7,801 nucleotides of DNA. Source: Promicromonosporaceae bacterium. Its GTDB lineage: Bacteria; Actinomycetota; Actinomycetes; Actinomycetales; Cellulomonadaceae. Of this stretch, positions 1-5,183 are shown in pieces. Within the stretch, counting starts at the first letter, position 1. Every line of letters begins with the position of its first letter. Location: assembly GCA_009782865.1 (NCBI GenBank), contig WRIF01000060.1:1-7801 (forward strand). Direction: 5' to 3'. The notes under the pieces were generated by a model. That model had not been told where the DNA came from. It did not search any database and saw nothing but the letters and a program-made list of their open reading frames with translations. A program made the translations under genes and the position numbers.

Positions 1-1484
1 AGCCCTGCCAGGACGCGGGCGAGCGCCGGCAGCCAGGGCGCACTGACCGTGGCGGCCAGGCCGAGGAGGGTCGCAGGGGCCATCGCCGGGGCGACGGCCA
101 GGTTGGCGATGACCCCGGTGGTGGGCAGCCCGGGTGTAAACAACAGCAGGATGGGGGTGCAGGTCAGTTGGGCGGCGAGCGGCACCGCCACCGCGAAGGC
201 CAGGCCCCTTCCCAGCCAGGGCGACAGCCTGGCCGTCAGGGGCGGGGTGAGCAAGACCAGGCCCAGGGTGGCCGCACACGAGAGGGCGAAGCCGAACGAG
301 CGGGCCAACCAAGGATCGACCAGGAGGAGCACCATCACGGCGGCGCTGAGGGCCGCAATGGCCTGGGAACGCCTGCCCAACAGCAGGCCGCACAGCATGA
401 CGGCACACATGGCCGCTGAACGCAGCACCGACGGTTCCGGGCGCACCAGCAGCACGAATCCGGTGGCAAACAGTCCGATCAGCAGCGCCCGCAGGGCGCG
501 CGGCAGCCGCAGGGTGCCCGCCACCGCGGTGAGCAGGGCGATCACAATCGCGAAGTGCCCGCCGGACACGGCGGTGAGATGGGTGAGGCTGGTGGTCTTG
601 AGGGCGGCGGCCAGGTCGGCGGACATCTGGCTGGTGTCGCCGATGGCCATACCCGGCACGAGGCCGCGCGCCTGCTCGGACATGCCCTCCGTGATCCCGA
701 CGAGCGCCGCCCGCATCCTGCCCACCACCCGGAGCGCAGCGGGTGGAGCGCGCACCTCCTGCAGGCTCTGGACGACAATGCCTGGATGTTGGTCGGCCTC
801 CTGCCGGGCAGGACGGAGCGCACCCTCGACCCGCACCACCGCTCCGTAGGCTGGCGCCTCGACGGAATGCGCCTCCAGGCCCCCGGCCGCCCGGAGGGTA
901 GTCGCGCGGGCCTGCGCCTGCTGCACGCTGAGGGTCCATAGGTAGCCGCTCCCAAATGGGGCGAGCCTGGGTTCCGACGCCACCGTTCCGAACACCGTCG
1001 CGCTAGCACCGGCCTCCACTAACTCCGCCAGTTCGGCCCGGCGGTCGGCCGCCAGCTGCACCGACAGGCAGACGGCGGCCAGGGCACAGAGGGACAACGC
1101 CAGGTGAGCGGGCAGCGAGCGCGCGCCCGCTCGCAACCCTGCACTCCTCCCACCTCTCCGCCATCTTCCCCGCCTCCGCCACCTTCCCCGCCTCCGCCGA
1201 GTTCCCCCTCTCCGCAGGGCCTGACGCGGCTCTCGCGCCCGCCTAAGCTCCCGCGTCACGGCGGGCGACCGCAACGACTCGTCCCTCCTCAAACCCGCCC
1301 TCTTCGAGCACGCCCCGCTCAACCCGACCTCGCTCAACCCGGCCACCCCCATGGCCGCGAGCGCCAGGGCGGCCAGCACCCAGAGGGCCCGCCCGCTGGC
1401 CTCCCTCCCCCAAGCAGAGGTGAGCAGCCAGGCCCCGACCCAGGCCGCCAGCGCGGTCGGGAGCAGGCGGAGGTCGCGGAACAT
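1..1484 (-). CDS. comEC: ComEC/Rec2 DNA-uptake channel, N-terminal part (truncated by window edge)
   Basis: Encodes the first 494 residues of the polytopic inner-membrane protein that passes single-stranded DNA into the cytoplasm during natural transformation. I read the frame by hand from the ATG at 1484; it stays open to the left edge. Two hydrophobic segments (about residues 7-25 and 32-50) are followed by a polar, very Arg-rich linker (about 51-122), a third hydrophobic segment (about 126-142) and a soluble stretch typical of the DUF4131 region (about 145-255). The core Competence domain then begins. Diagnostic motifs are LVPGMAIGDTSQM (275-287), LTHLTAVSGGHFAIV (300-314) and, further on, RPEPSVLRSAAMCAVMLCG. 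Later segments are strongly hydrophobic. The usual family sequence has SGA or SGL where this has SGGH. The remaining channel helices and any C-terminal metallo-beta-lactamase-like domain lie outside the window. The start is 5 bases after the comEA stop, with no strong Shine-Dalgarno of its own, which suggests translational coupling. Identification is firm; an active uptake role is inferred. Confidence 0.93.
   Translation of the reverse strand, partial: MFRDLRLLPTALAAWVGAWLLTSAWGREASGRALWVLAALALAAMGVAGLSEVGLSGACSKRAGLRRDESLRSPAVTRELRRAREPRQALRRGGTRRRRGRWRRRGRWRRGGRSAGLRAGARSLPAHLALSLCALAAVCLSVQLAADRRAELAELVEAGASATVFGTVASEPRLAPFGSGYLWTLSVQQAQARATTLRAAGGLEAHSVEAPAYGAVVRVEGALRPARQEADQHPGIVVQSLQEVRAPPAALRVVGRMRAALVGITEGMSEQARGLVPGMAIGDTSQMSADLAAALKTTSLTHLTAVSGGHFAIVIALLTAVAGTLRLPRALRALLIGLFATGFVLLVRPEPSVLRSAAMCAVMLCGLLLGRRSQAIAALSAAVMVLLLVDPWLARSFGFALSCAATLGLVLLTPPLTARLSPWLGRGLAFAVAVPLAAQLTCTPILLLFTPGLPTTGVIANLAVAPAMAPATLLGLAATVSAPWLPALARVLAG
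1143..1214 (-). repeat. Imperfect 18-bp tandem repeat inside comEC, encoding an Arg/Trp/Gly-rich linker
   Basis: Four 18-base units lie end to end (1143-1160, 1161-1178, 1179-1196, 1197-1214). The two middle units differ at one base; the outer two are diverged, with 5-6 differences from the unit at 1179. Being a multiple of three, the unit keeps the comEC frame and encodes repeats of the form RRRGRW at about residues 96-113. The coding strand is almost pure purine here, with several runs of G. The segment falls in the predicted cytoplasmic loop between hydrophobic segments 2 and 3, consistent with the positive-inside rule. Confidence 0.75.
1316..1341 (-). repeat. Short 15-bp-period direct repeat inside comEC
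   Basis: The 11-base word CGCTCAACCCG occurs at 1316-1326 and again at 1331-1341 on the plus strand. In comEC it encodes a repeated Gly-Leu-Ser (GLSEVGLSG, about residues 49-57), at the end of the second hydrophobic segment. Together with the 18-bp repeats nearby it suggests this linker evolves by slippage. Confidence 0.6.
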
Positions 1485-1489
1485 GATGG

Positions 1490-2593
1490 TCAGGAGACCG
1501 TGATCTGGTTGCGTACGGACTTCAAGATGGAGGGCCCGATGCCGGAGACCTCGCTGAGTTCATCGACCGAGGCGAAGTAACCGTTGGCCTCCCGCCATTC
1601 GATGATCCGGGCGGCGAGCGCGGGGCCGATTCCGCGCAGCGTCTCCAGGGTTGAGGCGTCGGCGGTGTTGATGTTCACCAGCCGCGAGTCATCGCCGCTG
1701 GAGGGCCTCTCGGTGAGGGCGGGCGGAGGAGGCGGGGGTATTGCCTCTCCTGGGAGCGGCACCCGCACCTGTTCCCCGTCTACCAGGACGCGCGCCAGGT
1801 TGAGGGCGGCGAGGTCGGCCTCTGCGGTGGCTCCGCCCGCCGCCGCGAGGGCATCGACCACCCGGGAGCCGGCGGGCAGGCTGACCACGTTCGGCGCGCG
1901 CACCTGGCCGGTGACATCCACCACCACAACCCCCAGCACCTCCGCGCCCTCGGCGGCCCCTGGTCCCTCGACGACCCCTGCTACCTCAACGAACCCGGCC
2001 CCTCGCGAGCCGCCTTCCCGCGGATCGTCCGAACCGAAGACGCCTCCGCCAAGGCCGCCTTCAACAGGGATGCCGCCGGTGTCCAGCAGCCGCTGTGCCG
2101 TGCCGTCACCAAGGGACGCCAGCGACTCGTGCCCGCCGTCACCCTGCATCCAGCCGCGGACGACAAGGCCCAGGGCGATGATCAGGATCGCGGCGGCACC
2201 CACCAGCATGGGCCTCAGCCCCAACGCCCAACGGTGCCTTGGCGGGGCGGCCGTCAGGTTGTCGTCATGGGGCAGATGCCCCTGGGCGGCAGCCAGCGCA
2301 GTCGAGGCATAGCGTTGCGCCGCGCGCCGTCCGGCGCGGGTCATCCCCGCCGCCTGCGGCCCGCCGTGATTGCCGAGCCAGGCGGGCGTCTCTTCCGCCT
2401 CGTCCCGCCCGCTTCCGGTTGGCCCGACAGGCACGAGCCTCGTCAGGGCGGCGCCGGGCCTAGCGGGATCGGGGCTGGTGGGTTCGACGTCAGCCCTGAC
2501 GGGCGCCCGGGCCCGCCGCAGCCGGTCGAGCGAGTCGGCCAAGGGGTCTGCGACACACGGCGGAGAGCCGAAGGGCTCCAACAGGTCGGTCAT
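1490..2593 (-). CDS. comEA: ComEA competence DNA receptor (SLBB + helix-hairpin-helix)
   Basis: A 367-residue membrane-anchored DNA-binding protein that captures double-stranded DNA outside the membrane and hands it to ComEC. Order of parts: a long hydrophilic N-terminus (1-125); one transmembrane helix (about 127-146, LRPMLVGAAAILIIALGLVV); a Gly/acidic-rich linker (150-215); an SLBB domain (about 221-282, beginning VVVVDVTGQVRAPNVVSLP); a Pro run (286-291); and a C-terminal double helix-hairpin-helix domain (about 304-366). The HhH domain contains LVNINTADASTLETLRGIG, GIGPALAARI (321-330) and GIGPSILKSV (351-360), the backbone-binding glycine hairpins. The protein is longer than the roughly 200-residue ComEA of Bacillus because of the N-terminal part and linker. 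ATG at 2593 is favoured because an in-frame TAG lies only three codons upstream. comEC follows after 5 bases, so the two are one operon. Function in uptake is family knowledge; expression is not visible. Confidence 0.94.
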   Translation of the reverse strand: MTDLLEPFGSPPCVADPLADSLDRLRRARAPVRADVEPTSPDPARPGAALTRLVPVGPTGSGRDEAEETPAWLGNHGGPQAAGMTRAGRRAAQRYASTALAAAQGHLPHDDNLTAAPPRHRWALGLRPMLVGAAAILIIALGLVVRGWMQGDGGHESLASLGDGTAQRLLDTGGIPVEGGLGGGVFGSDDPREGGSRGAGFVEVAGVVEGPGAAEGAEVLGVVVVDVTGQVRAPNVVSLPAGSRVVDALAAAGGATAEADLAALNLARVLVDGEQVRVPLPGEAIPPPPPPALTERPSSGDDSRLVNINTADASTLETLRGIGPALAARIIEWREANGYFASVDELSEVSGIGPSILKSVRNQITVS

Positions 2594-2599
2594 CCCTTG

Positions 2600-2617
2600 A
2601 CGCTAGCGTGACCTCCT
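2600..2617 (-). promoter_or_regulatory. comEA leader: consensus Shine-Dalgarno set far from the ATG, with a 10-bp palindrome between
   Basis: Reading the minus strand, a perfect AGGAGGT (2611-2617) stands 17 bases before the comEA ATG, longer than the usual 5-10. The bases between include the perfect palindrome ACGCTAGCGT (2600-2609) and a weaker AAGGG directly against the start codon. No alternative ATG, GTG or TTG sits at normal spacing from the AGGAGGT. The palindrome could be an operator, or chance. Confidence 0.4.
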
Positions 2618-2693
2618 GACCCGCCGCAGGCTTGGGCGGCGTGGCTGTGGACGGGCCTCACTTTGTGACCTGTGGGAAACCACCACCCGCCCC

Positions 2694-2761
2694 GAGCACA
2701 CCACCCAGGAATGCGCCCCCAGGGGCGCGTCGCCCAGGAGCACACCACCCAGGAATGCGCC
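2694..2761. repeat. 24-bp perfect direct repeat with 44-bp period, downstream of degV
   Basis: The same 24 bases, beginning GAGCACACCACCCAGG, occur at 2694-2717 and 2738-2761. On the minus strand, the sequence just before each copy is also similar: GACGTGTCCTGA, which holds the last degV codons and stop, resembles GACGCGCCCCTG. This points to an old duplication of roughly 44 bp including the 3' end of degV. With only two copies it is not a CRISPR array. Confidence 0.8.
2713..2728. other. Short GC palindrome between the direct repeats
   Basis: GCGCCCC (2713-2719) and GGGGCGC (2722-2728) form a 7-bp inverted repeat around two bases. It lies about 36 bases past the degV stop. The stem is short and no T-run follows on either strand, so a terminator role for degV is possible but weakly supported. 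Confidence 0.35.
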
Positions 2762-2763
2762 GC

Positions 2764-3714
2764 TCAGGACACGTCTGTGATGACCACGGCGATGGCGCCA
2801 GGACCGGCGTGGACGGCCAGCACTGCGGAGGCTGGGGTCGCCGTTACCGGCACACCCAGCTGAGCGGCAAGCAGCTGGGCGATCTCGGCGGCCCGATCGG
2901 CCGCATCGAGGTGATGCACGGCCACGGCCACCGCGGCCAGGCCCCTGGATCGCTCCACGGCGAGGGAGGCAAGGCGCGCGATGGCAGCCCGGCGGGTGCG
3001 TACCCGCTGCAGGAGGACCACTCCCTCCCTCCCCAACTCCAGGATGGGACGCACCCCCAGGGCGGCGGCGAGCGCGGCCCGCCCGGCGGTGATGCGCCCT
3101 CCTCGCCGCAGGTGGTCGAGGGAGTCGACCAGGAAGAGCAGGCTCGCCCTGCCTGCAACCTCGGCGGCCCGGGCGGCAACCTGGGCGGCGGGGGCGCCGG
3201 CGGAGGAGGCGAGGGACGCCTGTTGCACCGCAAGTCCCAGGGCCATGGCCGTCGTGCCTGAGTCCACCACGGTCACCGGCACGGGCGCGTTCGCGGCGGC
3301 CACGCGCGCGGCCGACACCGTCCCGGATATCGAACCGGCGAGGTGCACCGAGACGATCTCGCGGGCGCCCTCGGCCGCCAAGGCTTCGTAGACTGCCCCG
3401 AAGTCGGCCGGAGGGGGCTGCGAGGTGGACAGGCGCTGCCCGCCGGCCAGACGTCCGGAAATCTCACGGGGCAGGGTGTCGACACCCTCGCGCAGTTCTC
3501 CGTCAGGCGTAATGACGCGCAGCGGCACCACGCGCACCCCGCGGGCCGCAACCCAGTCGGCGGGCAGGCAGGCGGTGGAGTCGGTCACCAGGCGCACGGC
3601 AGGCGTCCCAGGTACGGTCCCGACGACGACGTCGTCCGCGACTCCGGCACGATGACGCCAACTTCTGGCGACGCCTCCGAGCCGGGCGCCGAGCCCTGCC
3701 AATGGGTTCCGCAT
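2764..3714 (-). CDS. DegV family fatty-acid-binding protein
   Basis: A 316-residue DegV (FakB-type) protein. Members bind a single fatty acid between two domains; in Firmicutes the FakB partner presents it to the FakA kinase for incorporation into phospholipid. Signature elements are RLVTDSTACLP (41-51), STSQPPP (96-102), HLAGSISGT (124-132), VVDSGTTAMALG (149-160), FLVDSLDHLRRGGRI (194-208), VRPILEL (221-227) and HAGPGAIAV (302-310). The STSQP and HxxGSISGT loops are the usual fatty-acid head-group region. The N-terminus carries about 39 extra basic residues before the normal family start. A GTG at codon 40 (3595-3597) would give 277 residues, close to the usual length, but has no clear Shine-Dalgarno, while ATG 3714 has a GGGG just upstream. 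No FakA kinase gene is in the window, so the partner is unknown. It is transcribed toward comEA across a 170-base gap, and divergently from the acetyltransferase gene. Confidence 0.92.
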   Translation of the reverse strand: MRNPLAGLGARLGGVARSWRHRAGVADDVVVGTVPGTPAVRLVTDSTACLPADWVAARGVRVVPLRVITPDGELREGVDTLPREISGRLAGGQRLSTSQPPPADFGAVYEALAAEGAREIVSVHLAGSISGTVSAARVAAANAPVPVTVVDSGTTAMALGLAVQQASLASSAGAPAAQVAARAAEVAGRASLLFLVDSLDHLRRGGRITAGRAALAAALGVRPILELGREGVVLLQRVRTRRAAIARLASLAVERSRGLAAVAVAVHHLDAADRAAEIAQLLAAQLGVPVTATPASAVLAVHAGPGAIAVVITDVS

Positions 3715-3814
3715 TGCCCCAGCCTAACGCCGGATCGCCGCGGCTGGCGGCGGCAGAGGCCAAGGCGCAGTGTGCCCCCGGAAAATAGGTTGTTGCGGTC
3801 GATAGGGTGAGGGC
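3715..3814. promoter_or_regulatory. Divergent intergenic region between degV and the eis-like gene
   Basis: These 100 bases separate two start codons facing away from each other, so they must hold promoter signals for both unless a leader lies within a neighbour. The only clearly AT-richer patch is about 3781-3797 (GAAAATAGGTTGTTG). I see no convincing -35/-10 pair on either strand. A purine-rich AGGGTGAGGG just before 3815 can serve as the ribosome binding site of the plus-strand gene. Confidence 0.45.
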
Positions 3815-5089
3815 ATGAGCGTCCAACTGCCCGCCGGTTACCGGCTAGAGCCCCTTAGCCCTGAGCGGCTAACAGATGTGATGGTCCTCGACACCTGGGC
3901 CTTCCCCACCGGGGATGACATCAAAGACGTTTTGGTCGAAGAGGTCGGATTGCCCTGGGAACGCTGCCATGGGGTGGTGCCGCCGAACGGTAAGCCGGGC
4001 GAAATCGTCGGCATGTACGCCTCGTGGCCCTTTGACGACGCCACCGTTCCGGGCGGAACCGCGGCGATGGGCGGGCTCACCTGGGTGGGAGTTCACCCCC
4101 AGCATCGGCGACGCGGCCTGTTGTCGGCCATGATCGATCATCATTTTGCTACCTGCCTGGAAAACGGCGAGAGCTGGACCGGGCTGTACGCGGCCGAACA
4201 TGCCATCTATGGGCGGTTCGGCTACGGCTCCGCCGCAGACAGCTACTCCCTCCAACTCTCTCGCCAGGCCGCGCTGCGCCCAGTCGGCGGCGAGGTGGAC
4301 CACACCATCCGTATCGAACTCGCCAACGCTGCGGATCACGCCGAACTGGCACTCGCCATCGATCGCGCCGGTGGGAGAGGCCGCGGCGGACGACCAGGCT
4401 GGAACACCTTCCCGGACTCGTGGAACCTCCACAGCCGCTGGCTGGACCCGTCACGTTGGCGCGGCGGCAAGGAGGGCCGCCGGATCGTCGTCGTCGAACG
4501 CGACGGTCAGCCACGGGCCTATGCCACCTTCCGACGCGGCAACGATTGGAAGGACTATCAACCGAACGGCACGGTGTACATCCAGCGGTGGGGAGCACTC
4601 GACGCTGCCGCCAGCCATGCCTTGTGGACTTCCCTGCTCGATCTTGACCTGATGGCCAAGGTCGAGGTCGGGGGGGTTCCGACTGACGACGCGATCCTGA
4701 ATCTGCTGGTCAACCGGCGGGCGGCCACACCTAAGTTAGTGGACAGTCAGTGGGCCCGCCTCCTCGATGTCCCGGCGGCCCTGAGCGCCCGGCAGTATCA
4801 GACGGAGATCGACGTTGTCCTGGAACTCACCGATGCCCGCCTGCCCGCCAACGCTGGACGCTGGCGCTTGCAGGCGGAGGCGTTCGGCGCCGCGACCTGC
4901 GCGCGCACCGCAGCCAAGGCCGACGTGACCCTGGACATTCGGGAACTATCTGCCGCCTATCTCGGCGCCCGCTCCCTGGCCGCCCTCGCCCAGGCCGGGC
5001 TGGTGAACGGCGGCGAGCTCACCGAGCAGGTGCGGCGCACCGCCGCCGCCTTCGGCTGGCCGATCGCGCCGGGAGCCTTGGACTACTAG
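3815..5089 (+). CDS. eis: Eis-like GNAT N-acetyltransferase
   Basis: A 424-residue protein of the Eis (enhanced intracellular survival) family: an N-terminal GNAT domain, a second GNAT-like domain and a C-terminal SCP2-like domain. Acetyl-CoA is the expected donor; mycobacterial Eis acetylates amines on aminoglycosides and on protein lysines, but the substrate here is unknown. The acetyl-CoA motif is WVGVHPQHRRRGLL (90-103), close to that of mycobacterial Eis. AAEHAIYGRFGYG (126-138) contains Tyr132, equivalent to the catalytic Tyr126 of M. tuberculosis Eis. The C-terminal third (about 320-424) fits the SCP2-like domain. In Eis the chain's terminal carboxylate acts as a base; here the chain ends Asp-Tyr, with length near the roughly 400 of the family. 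ATG 3815 has an AGGGTGAGGG element just upstream and the family motifs begin soon after. It stands alone on the plus strand, divergent from degV and convergent with glgP. Family assignment is strong; a role in drug resistance is not implied. Confidence 0.9.
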   Translation: MSVQLPAGYRLEPLSPERLTDVMVLDTWAFPTGDDIKDVLVEEVGLPWERCHGVVPPNGKPGEIVGMYASWPFDDATVPGGTAAMGGLTWVGVHPQHRRRGLLSAMIDHHFATCLENGESWTGLYAAEHAIYGRFGYGSAADSYSLQLSRQAALRPVGGEVDHTIRIELANAADHAELALAIDRAGGRGRGGRPGWNTFPDSWNLHSRWLDPSRWRGGKEGRRIVVVERDGQPRAYATFRRGNDWKDYQPNGTVYIQRWGALDAAASHALWTSLLDLDLMAKVEVGGVPTDDAILNLLVNRRAATPKLVDSQWARLLDVPAALSARQYQTEIDVVLELTDARLPANAGRWRLQAEAFGAATCARTAAKADVTLDIRELSAAYLGARSLAALAQAGLVNGGELTEQVRRTAAAFGWPIAPGALDY

Positions 5090-5104
5090 CACCAGCACAT
5101 GCGA

Positions 5105-5142
5105 AAGGGCCGCCCTCGAGATCTTCTCTCGGGGCGGCCCTT
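5105..5142. terminator. Bidirectional GC-rich hairpin terminator between the eis-like gene and glgP
   Basis: AAGGGCCGCCC (5105-5115) pairs perfectly with GGGCGGCCCTT (5132-5142). After a one-base bulge (5116) the stem continues with CGAGA (5117-5121) against TCTCG (5127-5131), closing on a 5-base loop. This gives 16 pairs in all. It sits 15 bases after the eis-like stop and 41 bases beyond the glgP stop, so it can serve both convergent genes. Neither side has a true T-run, which is common for actinobacterial terminators. Confidence 0.88.
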
Positions 5143-5183
5143 CGTCGTGCCATCGGCAAGCGCCGCGGTACAGGCTGAAATCC

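Noticed and set aside
49..849. Long plus-strand open frame opposite comEC
   Set aside because: It is antisense to clear ComEC motifs, its protein is Ala/Arg/Ser/Thr-rich with no recognisable domain, and such frames are expected in very GC-rich DNA.
542..1009. Minus-strand open frame within comEC
   Set aside because: It is an alternative frame over the correct comEC frame, which reads continuously through the conserved SGGH and GDTS motifs.
1100..1340. Possible frameshift or decay of comEC in the low-complexity linker
   Set aside because: The frame from ATG 1484 passes through without a stop and joins correctly to the downstream domains, so the gene appears intact here.
2694..2761. Two spaced identical repeats as a minimal CRISPR
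   Set aside because: There are only two copies, the 20-base spacer contains its own palindrome, the flank resembles the degV 3' end, and no cas gene is present.
3833..3845. Perfect inverted repeat GCCGGT-T-ACCGGC near the start of the eis-like gene
   Set aside because: It lies inside codons 7-11 and is short; in GC-rich coding sequence such palindromes arise often by chance.
3869..4432. 187-codon minus-strand open frame opposite the eis-like gene
   Set aside because: It is antisense to the conserved GNAT domain and has no recognisable motif.
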